Positions 28,383 through 47,037 are shown, numbered from the stretch's first letter. The stretch is 64,000 nucleotides of DNA from Arthrobacter sp. zg-Y1171 (GCF_025244845.1 NZ_CP104264.1:434001-498000); one strand, 5' to 3'. The notes: a model not told the origin generated them from the letters alone. Numbers and translations are program-made.

Positions 28383-28453
28383 AGCCGGTTTCGAATTTAG
28401 TGCAGTGCCTGCAGCCAATTTTCCTTGGCTCGGGTGCTGTGTCTGTAACACAT

Positions 28454-33636
<5,183 letters not shown>

Positions 33637-33914
33637 CCACACCAGCACCTGGACGGACACGACTTCAAACGGTCTGTCAAAGTATAAAGGGTGTTGTAGA
33701 TCATGCTGCTTGCGTCCACTATGTGGTTCCCGGACAACAACCGTTGGTTGTTGCACCAGGAACGAACACCGAATCACGCCTCCTTGTCCGGGGGCGGGTT
33801 CACCAATATTTACCGCACTGCCGGCACCCCTTTTGGGGTTTCGGGACGTGTTGTAACCATTGTTTTCCCCACGCATGCCCTGTTGGTTTCGGGTGTGTGG
33901 TGCGGGTGGAAGGG

Positions 33915-34031
33915 TTACGGCGGTCATAGCGTGGGGGAAACGCCCGGTCCCATTCCGAACCCGGAAGCTAAGACCCACAGCGCCGATGGTACTGCATCCG
34001 GGAGGATGTGGGAGAGTAGGTCACCGCCGGA
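33915..34031 (+). rRNA. 5S ribosomal RNA, copy 1
   Basis: About 117 nt: TTACGGCGGTCATAGCGTGG at the 5' end pairs with CACCGCCGG at the 3' end; loop sequences CCCGGTCCCATTCCGAACCCGGAAG typical (shown only in part). The 278-nt 23S-5S spacer before it has no gene. Confidence 0.93.
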
Positions 34032-34050
34032 CAATATTTGAATACAGGTC

Positions 34051-34087
34051 GAGCCCGTACCAGTGCTGGTACGGGCTCTTCCTCTTT
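34051..34087 (+). terminator. rRNA operon 1 terminator
   Basis: Perfect 13-bp stem GAGCCCGTACCAG / CTGGTACGGGCTC, 2-nt centre, then TTCCTCTTT. Confidence 0.9.
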
Positions 34088-34493
34088 AACGGGCCGGGCT
34101 TGTCGGGCACCGGCCAGGCACGGCCCCGCCGGCGCCGCTGGCGCCGGGGCAGCAGGGGCCGTCCGCCCGACCCCAGGCACCGGGCCGGGCCCCGTCTCTT
34201 GGACGTGTTGCGTGCCCCGAGCGTGCAGAATCGATCTCCCTCCCACCGCTCCGCTTTCGGACCTTCGTGTGGGAGCTCTGCCGCATCGGGGTAAGCCCTG
34301 CGATATTGCCGATATTACCGATATCGCCGGAACAGCCGATTCTCGGGTTTAAACGTTGCATGGTCCACTCTTACCCTTACAAATCGCAGCTTGTGGGGAT
34401 AGCGTCGCGACCTCGGGGCCAGACGGCTGCGGCTGCCAAACTGCTGGTGGTGCAGTGGCCCCTCTCAATAAGCCAGAGAGAAGGCGGAACCTT
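34088..34493. other. region upstream of the adhesin gene
   Basis: First ~105 nt is the end of the duplicated rRNA block, including a GC palindrome CCGGCGCC-GCT-GGCGCCGG at 34129-34147. Then unique, less GC-rich DNA with 9-bp repeats at 34301-34327 and a possible promoter (TTGCAT at 34356, TACAAA at 34378). No supported gene. Confidence 0.5.
34300..34327. repeat. three 9-bp CGATAT repeats (candidate operator)
   Basis: CGATATTGC, CGATATTAC, CGATATCGC in tandem; the outer parts also form an inverted repeat GCGATAT/ATATCGC. AT-rich against a GC-rich background, about 170 nt before the adhesin start. Confidence 0.45.
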
Positions 34494-36263
34494 ATGAGTC
34501 GGATTGCAGCACTCACACAGTTTGGGGGGCATCGGGGGAGGGGGAGTAACAGACGCAGATATTTTAGGAACCTGCTTGGTCTGGTTGGCGCATTGCTGGC
34601 CGCATTGGTGGTCACGGCGTTGCCGGCGCAGGCCGTGTTTTCCGGCCCGCAGCCTGGTGATGCCGTTCCCGCCGCCCAGGTCGAAATCACAATGACCGGT
34701 CAGGGGTTGGGGACCGCCGCAACGGGAGGACTGCCGCCCGTAGGAGCGGCATTTGATATCAGTGCCTATCCCCCGGACGTACCGGCAGATTACGAAACCG
34801 ATAATCCGTCCTTCGCCGGCACCATCCTCACCGAGGATGCGGAGGGCAACATCCAGGAAATGTACTGCATCGACATCCGTACCTCCACCTACTCCGGGCT
34901 GGGGTATGAGAGCGGTACGTGGGGTGAGGCCAACGTTCCCAACGTGGGATACGTGAACCGGGTCCTGAATAGCTACTACCCGGACCAGCCCGGCCTCCCT
35001 GCCGAAGCAGCGAATGACAGTATTCGTGCTGCAGCGGTCCAGGCAGCAATCTGGTTCTTCAGCGACGGCTTCGTCCTGCAGGACACCGATCCGCTCCGCC
35101 CGCTGACTCAGGGAATTATCGACGCTGTTCTTGCCGCCGGGCCACTCACTGAACCGCCGCCGCCGGACGTGAGTATTGATCCCCCTGTAGCCGCCGGACC
35201 AGTGGACGGCGTGACGGGGCCCTTCACCGTGACCGCCGGCGGCGGCGCGGCACTGACAGTGGAGGCACCCGTGGGCTTCACTCTGTTCACGGATCCCGCG
35301 GGGACCGTTCCCCTCGTTAACCCGGTGGAGTCCGGCAGCCAGGTCTGGGTACGCAGTACGGCCCAAACCACGGACCCTGCTGTGATCACCGCAAGTGCTG
35401 TGGTGACCGTAGAGACAGGCAACGTCTACCTCTACGCGGGCAACAACCCCGACGTGACAACGGCGCAAAAGCTGATCCTGGCGGCCAACGCACAGATTGA
35501 GTCCAACGCCCAGGCCACGGCGGAGTTCTTCGTCGCCGGAGACCTAACGGTAAATAAGGCCTTTGCCGGAGCGGCAGTCGGCAGCCAGGGCGCCATCGTC
35601 CTTGCTGTGGACTGCGGTCCTGTAGGGGCTTTCGTCTTTGAAATCCCGGCCGGGACAACAACCCCGGTAACCGAAACCGTAACCGATCTTCCGGTTGGAA
35701 CGGTCTGCTCTGTGACGGAAGAGACTACCGGGTCCACCACGGAGGTGACGGTGACGCCTACCCTCTCCGATCCGGTGACGATAACTGAGGGGGAGAATGT
35801 TCTCACCGTGACCAATACCGTGGAATTCAACCCGGGTAACCTGGTCGTGGCGAAAACCATCACCGGCTCCGGAGCCGGTCTGCAGGACGACATCGTGCTG
35901 CACGTCCAGTGCGGTGACGGGCTGATTGACGAGACGTTCGTGATCCCCGCAGGAACCACGGTCGGCACGTTTACCCAGCTGTACCAAGGGATCCCGGCGG
36001 GGGTTCTGTGCCGGGTCTCGGAGCAGACGTCAGGTGCCAACGAGGATGTCACCGTCTCCTCCTCAGGTACGGCGGAGGTCACCATCCTGCCGGGGCAGGA
36101 GCTGACAGCTGAGGTGGTCAATGAATACGCCCCCGTGCCGGTAACCGAACGGCTCCCGCGGACCGGGGCTGAAGACGCCACTGCCATGGCCATGGCAGCA
36201 GGTGGTGCCGTCCTGGCCGGATCGCTGTTGATCCTGGGTTCCTTCCGGAGGCGCAGCAGCTAG
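34494..36263 (+). CDS. sortase-anchored thioester-domain surface adhesin
   Basis: 589 aa from ATG 34494 (AGAAGG upstream; the open frame continues upstream but shows no protein-like features). Signal peptide with long basic n-region, cleavage probably after AQA (residues 45-47). Residues about 65-215 match a Gram-positive thioester domain: Cys125 in MYCIDIR and Gln183 in AVQAAIWFFSDGF are the pair that would form an internal Cys-Gln thioester able to bind host or surface amines covalently. Then an Ig-like segment, two DUF5979-type repeats of about 100 residues (350-447, 448-548), each with two Cys, and a sorting signal LPRTG (554-558), hydrophobic helix and RRR tail for cell-wall anchoring. 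Acidic, Thr/Val-rich, with lower GC than its surroundings. It is the only gene between two rRNA operons. Ligand and sortase unknown. Confidence 0.85.
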   Translation: MSRIAALTQFGGHRGRGSNRRRYFRNLLGLVGALLAALVVTALPAQAVFSGPQPGDAVPAAQVEITMTGQGLGTAATGGLPPVGAAFDISAYPPDVPADYETDNPSFAGTILTEDAEGNIQEMYCIDIRTSTYSGLGYESGTWGEANVPNVGYVNRVLNSYYPDQPGLPAEAANDSIRAAAVQAAIWFFSDGFVLQDTDPLRPLTQGIIDAVLAAGPLTEPPPPDVSIDPPVAAGPVDGVTGPFTVTAGGGAALTVEAPVGFTLFTDPAGTVPLVNPVESGSQVWVRSTAQTTDPAVITASAVVTVETGNVYLYAGNNPDVTTAQKLILAANAQIESNAQATAEFFVAGDLTVNKAFAGAAVGSQGAIVLAVDCGPVGAFVFEIPAGTTTPVTETVTDLPVGTVCSVTEETTGSTTEVTVTPTLSDPVTITEGENVLTVTNTVEFNPGNLVVAKTITGSGAGLQDDIVLHVQCGDGLIDETFVIPAGTTVGTFTQLYQGIPAGVLCRVSEQTSGANEDVTVSSSGTAEVTILPGQELTAEVVNEYAPVPVTERLPRTGAEDATAMAMAAGGAVLAGSLLILGSFRRRSS

Positions 36264-36292
36264 TCCAGGGCCTCCCGTACGGAGAGGCTGAC

Positions 36293-36338
36293 GGATAGCA
36301 GGAGCCGGCGCCCGGTAGGGGGCCGGCTCCAGCTATCC
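36293..36338 (+). terminator. hairpin after the adhesin gene
   Basis: GGATAGC-A-GGAGCCGGC pairs with GCCGGCTCC-A-GCTATCC (16 pairs, one A-A mismatch, 12-nt loop). No T tract directly after it. Confidence 0.7.
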
Positions 36339-36345
36339 GGACGAT

Positions 36346-36374
36346 TTGCGGCTACGGGCAAACGTGTGTAAAGT
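36346..36374 (+). promoter_or_regulatory. candidate upstream promoter of rRNA operon 2
   Basis: TTGCGG, 17-bp spacer, TAAAGT. Confidence 0.4.
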
Positions 36375-36557
36375 TTTCTAAGTCGCCGCGGCCGGGACGC
36401 TGGAAAAGCGCCCGAGCATGGCGGCCAAACCCCAACAAAAAACAGAGTCCAACCAGTGCGCGCCCTTCGCGGGGCCGGTGGAAAAGACTCCGTTGGATGC
36501 TGGGTCCGGAACGGCGGAAAACGCCTTTCACGGGCTCCCGACAAGGGAAACCGCGAA

Positions 36558-36586
36558 TTGCAAATAACGCCGGAATGGAATAAGAT
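36558..36586 (+). promoter_or_regulatory. rRNA operon 2 promoter
   Basis: -35 TTGCAA, 17-bp spacer, -10 TAAGAT. The -10 equals that of operon 1, but -35, spacer and flanks differ. Confidence 0.65.
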
Positions 36587-36612
36587 ATAAAACATTGCAG
36601 CGAAGAAGAAAA

Positions 36613-36630
36613 GGAAAACAATTGTTTTCC
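36613..36630. repeat. 18-bp perfect palindrome in the operon 2 leader
   Basis: GGAAAACAATTGTTTTCC, about 20 nt after the expected transcription start; absent from operon 1. Confidence 0.6.
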
Positions 36631-36651
36631 CGAGTATTTTCGGATTGCGTC

Positions 36652-36757
36652 TGTTGTTTGAGAACTCAATAGTGTGCCAAGTTTATTGATACCAATTTAT
36701 TTTGATTGGTTGAACAGGCCGTTTCCGCCCACCCCGTGGGTATGGGACGGTTTTTTT
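36652..36757 (+). promoter_or_regulatory. operon 2 leader: boxA-like, boxB-like, terminator-like hairpin
   Basis: Same elements as in operon 1: TGTTTGAGAACTC, ACCAAT/ATTGGT, then a hairpin at 36719-36750 with seven T (36751-36757). Confidence 0.55.
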
Positions 36758-36828
36758 AGCCGGTTTCGAATTTAGTGCAGTGCCTGCAGCCAATTTTCCT
36801 TGGCTCGGGTGCTGTGTCTGTAACACAT

Positions 36829-42012
<5,184 letters not shown>

Positions 42013-42290
42013 CCACACCAGCACCTGGACGGACACGACTTCAAACGGTCCGTCAAAGTATAAAGGGTGTTGTAGATCATGCTGCTTGCGTCCACTATGT
42101 GGTTCCCGGACAACAACCGTTGGTTGTTGCACCAGGAACGAACACCGAATCACGCCTCCTTGTCCGGGGGCGGGTTCACCAATATTTACCGCACTGCCGG
42201 CACCCCTTTTGGGGTTTCGGGACGTGTTGTAACCATTGTTTTCCCCACGCATGCCCTGTTGGTTTCGGGTGTGTGGTGCGGGTGGAAGGG

Positions 42291-42407
42291 TTACGGCGGT
42301 CATAGCGTGGGGGAAACGCCCGGTCCCATTCCGAACCCGGAAGCTAAGACCCACAGCGCCGATGGTACTGCATCCGGGAGGATGTGGGAGAGTAGGTCAC
42401 CGCCGGA
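42291..42407 (+). rRNA. 5S ribosomal RNA, copy 2
   Basis: Identical in sequence to copy 1 at offset 8,376; preceded by a spacer that differs at one base (C at about 42053, T in copy 1). Confidence 0.93.
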
Positions 42408-42426
42408 CAATATTTGAATACAGGTT

Positions 42427-42463
42427 GAGCCCGTACCAGTGCTGGTACGGGCTCTTCCTCTTT
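42427..42463 (+). terminator. rRNA operon 2 terminator
   Basis: Same 13-bp stem and TTCCTCTTT tail as the operon 1 terminator. Confidence 0.9.
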
Positions 42464-42571
42464 AACGGGCCGGGCTTGTCGGGCCCCGGCCAGGCACGGC
42501 CCCGCCGGCGCCGCTGGCGCCGGGGCAGCAGGGGCCGTCCGCCCGACCCCAGGCACCGGGCCGGGTCCCGG

Positions 42572-42577
42572 TAGGCT
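42572..42577 (+). promoter_or_regulatory. -10 element of the SRPBCC gene (leaderless)
   Basis: TAGGCT, 7 nt before the ATG at 42585. It begins just past the end of the duplicated block. Confidence 0.45.
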
Positions 42578-42584
42578 GGAAAGC

Positions 42585-43076
42585 ATGAGCCCCTCCCTGT
42601 TTTCCCACGCCGCCGACCCGGACCCGGAGGGCACCAAACAAGACGTGTCCGTTCCGGACGTCGTGGCGGTTCGGCAGATCCCCCGAGACGCAGAAGAAGC
42701 CTTTAACGGATTCACCGATTACCTTCACCTGTGGTGGCCGGAGGACCTTACGGACTTCGGTGAAGGTACACACGCCGAGTTTGAGGGGGGCGTACTTACC
42801 GAGACAGGACCCGAGGGCGAAACCGCGGTCTGGGCCACGGTACGTACCCGGGAACCGGACACGTTGCTGGAACTGGACTGGGTGGCTGGCCAGGAGCCGC
42901 GGATCCCCACGGATGTACGCGTCGACTTCGCGCCGGCAGCTGACGGTTCCACGGTGGTGACGCTCCGCCACTCGGGCATTGACCGGCTACCCGACGGGCC
43001 TCGGGAATATGAGCGGCTGCAAAGCGAATGGTCGGAGATCCTGGATCGCTACGCGCGCTTTATGGGGGCGCGGTAG
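42585..43076 (+). CDS. SRPBCC (START/AHSA1-like) domain protein
   Basis: 163 aa. After about 25 unstructured residues comes a helix-grip fold: VAVRQIPRDAEEAFNGFTDYLHLWWPED, the middle beta sheet, and the C-terminal helix GPREYERLQSEWSEILDRYARF (quoted in part). Such domains bind hydrophobic ligands or act as Hsp90-activator-like proteins; the ligand here is unknown. Its stop codon TAG is part of the -10 element of the next gene, so the two are adjacent but separately started. Confidence 0.75.
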   Translation: MSPSLFSHAADPDPEGTKQDVSVPDVVAVRQIPRDAEEAFNGFTDYLHLWWPEDLTDFGEGTHAEFEGGVLTETGPEGETAVWATVRTREPDTLLELDWVAGQEPRIPTDVRVDFAPAADGSTVVTLRHSGIDRLPDGPREYERLQSEWSEILDRYARFMGAR

Positions 43077-43079
43077 TCT
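43074..43079 (+). promoter_or_regulatory. -10 element of the FAD-oxidoreductase gene
   Basis: TAGTCT overlapping the previous stop codon, 6 nt before the ATG at 43086. Confidence 0.4.
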
Positions 43080-43085
43080 GCTGGC

Positions 43086-44468
43086 ATGTCCCTGGATGCC
43101 CTGCACGGCCTCACCCTTAGTGGCCCTGACCTGCTGGTCGAAACATCGCCGGAGGTACTCGCGGCCTATGCCACAGACTGCGGGCCGGTACTGGCCTATA
43201 TAGAGCCGTTGGCCGTCGTCTGGCCCACCAGTGTGGAGGGCGTGCAGGAGGTACTGCGTTGGGCCTCTGCAACGGGCACAGCCGTGGTACCGCGCGGCGC
43301 CGGCACTGGCGTCTCTGGCGGAGCACACGCCACAGGCGGCTGCATCATCCTCTGCCTCGACCGAATGAACCGCATCTTGGAACTCAACCCGCAGGATGAA
43401 GTGGCCATCGTCGAGCCCGGCGTGATCAACGCGGACCTGAATGCTGCGGCGGCTGCCCACGGGTTGATGTACGCGCCGGATCCGGCCAGCTACCTGTCCT
43501 CAACCATTGGCGGGAATGTGGCCACTAACGCCGGCGGTCTCCGCTGCGCGAAGTACGGGGTAACCCGTGACTCCGTCCTGGCGCTCGACGTCGTGCTGGC
43601 CGACGGAACGCTCATCGGCACTGGCCGGCGCACCTTCAAGGGAGTAGCCGGCTACGACCTCACCAGCCTCTTCACCGGGTCGGAAGGCACACTGGGCATT
43701 ATTGTCGGCATCACCGTGCGCCTGCGGTACCTGCCGGTGGCGATCCGAACCATTGCAGCCTTCTTCCCGGATTTTCCGACGGCTGCCGCCGGCGTTTTGG
43801 CGGTGGGCACCGCCCGTGTGCAGCCGGCCATTATGGAGCTGCTGGACGGTGCCACCCTGACCGCTCTGGACGAAGCCCACGGCAGCGCCCTCCGCGCCCG
43901 CGGCGATGCGCTGTTGTTGATCCAGACAGATGGTTTCGGAGCCGACGCCGAGGCCGACGTCGTGCGCAGCGTACTCAACGAACTGGGCGGAACGGTAAGC
44001 ACTGAAGGGGCAGCGGAGGCCGAACGGCTGGTAGAACTGCGCAGGCACAGCCGCGGAGACGCGGTGCTGGATCAGGAGCGGGTAGGGGAGGACGTCGCCG
44101 TCCCCCGCTCAGCGCTGGTGCGGTATGTCGCGGAGCTGGAACGGATGGCGGGACAGCACCGGGTCAACCTCAAGGTGGTGGCCCATGCCGGAGACGGCAA
44201 CCTGCACCCCACTTTTTGGGTGCAGGCTGCCGACGACGACGACGGCGGACGCGACCGGCTGGACGCCGCACTGGACGATTCCATCACCGTTGCGCTGGCA
44301 ATGGGCGGAACGATCACCGGCGAACACGGAGTGGGCCAGTTCAAGCTGCACTGGCTGCCGCAGGAGCAGCGGGCAGAGGTGCTCGAACTGCAGCGCAGGG
44401 TGAAAGCAGTGTTCGATCCAGCAGGCATCCTTAACCCCGGGAAGGCTATTCCCGGCGAGCCGCACTAG
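43086..44468 (+). CDS. FAD-linked oxidase (glycolate oxidase GlcD / D-lactate dehydrogenase type)
   Basis: 460 aa. PCMH-type FAD domain with PRGAGTGVSGGA (residues 69-80) and SSTIGGNVATNAGGLRCAKYGVTRD; C-terminal FAD-oxidase domain with VVAHAGDGNLHPTFW, EHGVGQFKLHWLP and FDPAGILNPGK. Oxidises a 2-hydroxy acid such as glycolate or D-lactate, passing electrons to a quinone or partner. No glcE or glcF gene is next to it, so a stand-alone D-2-hydroxyacid dehydrogenase is more likely than a three-subunit glycolate oxidase. Its stop codon shares CTAG with the convergent glucosidase gene. Confidence 0.87.
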   Translation: MSLDALHGLTLSGPDLLVETSPEVLAAYATDCGPVLAYIEPLAVVWPTSVEGVQEVLRWASATGTAVVPRGAGTGVSGGAHATGGCIILCLDRMNRILELNPQDEVAIVEPGVINADLNAAAAAHGLMYAPDPASYLSSTIGGNVATNAGGLRCAKYGVTRDSVLALDVVLADGTLIGTGRRTFKGVAGYDLTSLFTGSEGTLGIIVGITVRLRYLPVAIRTIAAFFPDFPTAAAGVLAVGTARVQPAIMELLDGATLTALDEAHGSALRARGDALLLIQTDGFGADAEADVVRSVLNELGGTVSTEGAAEAERLVELRRHSRGDAVLDQERVGEDVAVPRSALVRYVAELERMAGQHRVNLKVVAHAGDGNLHPTFWVQAADDDDGGRDRLDAALDDSITVALAMGGTITGEHGVGQFKLHWLPQEQRAEVLELQRRVKAVFDPAGILNPGKAIPGEPH

Positions 44469-46174
44469 CCCAAGCGCATCCAGACGGTGCGGTTGGGCCG
44501 GAGCCGCGCGCCCTCGAGTGCGTCAGGCGAGCTGCCCATCAGCAGCGGCAGATCGGGCAGCTGGACCGGTGCATCGCCCATATTCATGGCCACCAGCACG
44601 CCGCCATTCACAAAGGCGACCAGCCCGTCGTCGTCGTGCTCCGGCCACCACGCCAGTGAACCGTTGCCAAGATCCAGTTCGCGGCGCAGGTCCAGGGCAC
44701 GGCGGTAGAGGTTCAGGGTTGAGTCGGGGTTGCGCTGCTCTATGTCCCGGGAATGCCTTCCCCAAATAGGCGGCTGCGGCAGCCAGCTCTCCCCGGTGGA
44801 GCTGAAGCCGTAGCTTGGCAGGTTCGCTTTCCAAGGCAGCGGCACGCGGTTGCCGTCCCGGCCGACGCGGACTCCAGCGGTGCGGTGGAAGGTGGGGTCC
44901 TGACGGAACTCATCCGGAATCATCGTGTGGTCCGGCAGGCCCAGCTCCTCGCCCTGGTAGAGGTAGACACCGCCGGGCAGGGCCAGCATTAACATGGTGG
45001 CGGCGCGGGCACGGGCGAGGCCAAGGTCAAGGTCGGGCTGTTCGTCCTGCGGTCCGAGCCCGTCCCCTGTGCGGGGACCGGCCCCGGTCAGGCCGAAGCG
45101 GCTGGCGTGCCGGACGACGTCGTGGTTGGACAGCACCCAGGTGGTTGGTGCCCCGACGCGGTCGAAGGCGTGCAGGGAGGACTCGATGACATGCCGCAGG
45201 GCCGGGGCATGCCAAGGGTGGTGGAGGTAGGCGAAGTTGAACGTCTGGTGCATTTCGTCGGGCCGGACCCAGTCGCTGAGCCGCTCGATCGGGTCGATGG
45301 TCGCTTCGGCGCAAAGCACCCGGTCCCCGTCGTAGGAGTCCAGGATTTTCCGCCAGGACCGGAAGATGTCATGGATGCCGGGCTGGCCGAACATGGGTGC
45401 GTCCGAGCCGGGGAATCCCTCGGAGGAGGACCCGTCCGCGCGTCCGCCCCAATCCGGGAGCCCGGACTTCTTGATCAAAGCGTGGGCGACGTCCACGCGG
45501 AACCCGCCGACGCCGCGGTCCAGCCAGAACCGCAGGATCTTCTCAAACTCGGCGTGCACGGCGGGGCTGTCCCAGTTGAAGTCCGGCTGGGAGGTGTCGA
45601 AGAGGTGCAGGTACCACTGTCCGGGGGTGCCGTCGGGTTCGGTGATCCGGGTCCAGGCGGGGCCGCCGAAGTGGGACTGCCAGTTGTTGGGCGGGTTCTG
45701 TCCGTGGTCTCCGGTGCCGTCGCGGAAGATGAACAGGTCCCGTTCCGGGGAGCCGGCGGGGGAGGCCAGGGCTTTTTGGAAGAGGGGGTGCTGGTCGGAG
45801 CAGTGGTTGGGGACCAGGTCCACGATGATGCGGATGTTGTGGCGGGAGGCTTCGGCGACGAGGGCGTCGAAGTCCTCCAGGGTGCCGAAGAGGGGGTCCA
45901 CGGAGCAGTAGTCGGCGACGTCGTAGCCGGCGTCTTTCTGCGGGGAGCGGTAGAAGGGGGAGAGCCAGATGGCGTCGATGTCGAGTTCGGCCAGGGCGGG
46001 GATCTCGGCGGTGATGCCGGGCAGGTCCCCCACTCCGTCCCCACGCAGGTCGCGGAACGAACGCGGGTAGATCTGGTAGATCACCGAGGACCGCCACCAC
46101 TCACGGCCGGCGGGCGGCTCATGGACGGGGACCAGCCTGGCCAGGCTGGAAGCGGTAGTCAGTTGTTCAACCAT
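44465..46174 (-). CDS. GH13 alpha-glucosidase (oligo-1,6-glucosidase/sucrase type)
   Basis: 569 aa, cytoplasmic. Barrel motifs: DLVPNHCSDQHP, nucleophile D228 in GFRVDVAHAL, acid/base E290 in LCAEATID, SNHDVVRHASRFG. VVYQIYPRSF-like N-terminus (SVIYQIYPRSFRD) and DAGYDVADYCSVDPLFGT are typical of the GH13_23/30/31 group. Would release glucose from maltose, isomaltose or sucrose. The convergent gene's stop and this one overlap in CTAG. No transporter genes adjoin, although an MsmK-like ATPase lies 2.3 kb away. Exact substrate not resolved. Confidence 0.87.
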   Translation of the reverse strand: MVEQLTTASSLARLVPVHEPPAGREWWRSSVIYQIYPRSFRDLRGDGVGDLPGITAEIPALAELDIDAIWLSPFYRSPQKDAGYDVADYCSVDPLFGTLEDFDALVAEASRHNIRIIVDLVPNHCSDQHPLFQKALASPAGSPERDLFIFRDGTGDHGQNPPNNWQSHFGGPAWTRITEPDGTPGQWYLHLFDTSQPDFNWDSPAVHAEFEKILRFWLDRGVGGFRVDVAHALIKKSGLPDWGGRADGSSSEGFPGSDAPMFGQPGIHDIFRSWRKILDSYDGDRVLCAEATIDPIERLSDWVRPDEMHQTFNFAYLHHPWHAPALRHVIESSLHAFDRVGAPTTWVLSNHDVVRHASRFGLTGAGPRTGDGLGPQDEQPDLDLGLARARAATMLMLALPGGVYLYQGEELGLPDHTMIPDEFRQDPTFHRTAGVRVGRDGNRVPLPWKANLPSYGFSSTGESWLPQPPIWGRHSRDIEQRNPDSTLNLYRRALDLRRELDLGNGSLAWWPEHDDDGLVAFVNGGVLVAMNMGDAPVQLPDLPLLMGSSPDALEGARLRPNRTVWMRLG

Positions 46175-46450
46175 TCAGGGCGTCATCCTTCGCGCAGATT
46201 TTTTCACCTTACAGTTCCATTTAACGACTCCGGCTTCCGCTGAGTCGGCGATGGTCATGCAGATCACAGGAGATTTACGCCACGCTCTGCAGGAAGCGGG
46301 ACGTCTGCTCTCCGTTCCGGGAATGGATGGTACGGCTCAGCTTGAATGTATAGGATTGGCGTAGGTCACACCGACTTTGCGTAGTCGGATGGATGTCGAA
46401 CGGACGCCGTCGCGACCACGCTAACCACTTCATCTTCAGGGGGAATACGC

Positions 46451-46987
46451 GTGTCAGAGAACCGACCAGAATGGCAGTCCGGCGGCGACCCGGCAGCCGC
46501 AAACGATGGTGCTTCGGATAGCGGCCAGTATGCCCCGCCCCCGTCGGCGCCGTCCGCCTACCCCGGGTCCCAGCAGGAAACGGGAAACACTGCGTATCCT
46601 TCCTACGGCCAGCAGCCGGAAGTGCCTGCGTACGGACAGCAGCCTGCCTACCCGGGAGCCGGCCATGACGCGCCGGCCTACGGCCAGGAAGCGCCGGCCT
46701 ACGGCCAGCAGCCTGGTTACCTGGCGTACGGACAGGATGCCTACCCCCAGCCGCGGCCGAACCCGGGCCAGGCCATGGGCATCGCCGGCCTCATCACGTC
46801 CTTCTTCTTCTCCGTGGTGGGCCTGGTGCTGAGCATCGTGGGGCTGAACCAGTCACGCAAGGCCGGGATGGGCAACACTCCCGCTGTAATCGGCATCATT
46901 GTCGGCGGGCTGGGAACCCTCTTCACGATCCTTTTCATCATTTTCATGGTCGCGGTGGTCGCGGCCGAGAGCGGTTCCAGCTACTGA
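46451..46987 (+). CDS. DUF4190 membrane protein with Tyr/Gln/Pro-rich repeats
   Basis: 178 aa. The first ~105 residues are disordered and rich in Pro, Gln, Tyr, Ala and Gly, with repeated (P)AYGQ(Q/E) units between residues about 60 and 95. The rest has two hydrophobic segments (AMGIAGLITSFFFSVVGLVL, and IGIIVGGLGTLFTILFIIFM) around a short NQSRKAGMGN loop, the DUF4190 pattern. Function unknown. GTG start with AGGGGGAA upstream. The 276-nt gap before it is divergent to the glucosidase and holds no gene. Confidence 0.75.
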   Translation: MSENRPEWQSGGDPAAANDGASDSGQYAPPPSAPSAYPGSQQETGNTAYPSYGQQPEVPAYGQQPAYPGAGHDAPAYGQEAPAYGQQPGYLAYGQDAYPQPRPNPGQAMGIAGLITSFFFSVVGLVLSIVGLNQSRKAGMGNTPAVIGIIVGGLGTLFTILFIIFMVAVVAAESGSSY

Positions 46988-47006
46988 CCCGCACAACGGC
47001 ACCACC

Positions 47007-47037
47007 GAGGAGCCCCGGCCCTAGGCCGGGGCTCCTC
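47007..47037. terminator. bidirectional terminator with a stop codon in its loop
   Basis: 14-bp perfect stem GAGGAGCCCCGGCC / GGCCGGGGCTCCTC; the loop CTA is the stop codon (TAG on the minus strand) of the DUF4032 gene. Confidence 0.8.

Larger units (their letters stand above)
28005..28453 (+). other. promoter and leader region of rRNA operon 1
   Basis: No gene. Holds a possible upstream promoter (TAGAGT at 28037-28042), the main promoter at 28177-28206, and from 28275 a leader identical to operon 2 with boxA-like, boxB-like and terminator-like elements. Confidence 0.8.
36264..36828. other. adhesin downstream region and rRNA operon 2 promoter/leader
   Basis: Hairpin at 36293-36338, two candidate rRNA promoters (36346-36374, 36558-36586), an 18-bp palindrome at 36613-36630 and, from 36649, the leader shared with operon 1. 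No gene. Confidence 0.7.

Noticed and set aside
34356..34493. 46-codon extension of the adhesin
   Set aside because: It would put a Cys/Gly-rich segment before the signal peptide, which would then be internal.
44465..44468. Shared CTAG stop of convergent genes as a notable signal
   Set aside because: A 4-nt convergent overlap of this kind arises easily because TAG is within the palindrome CTAG.
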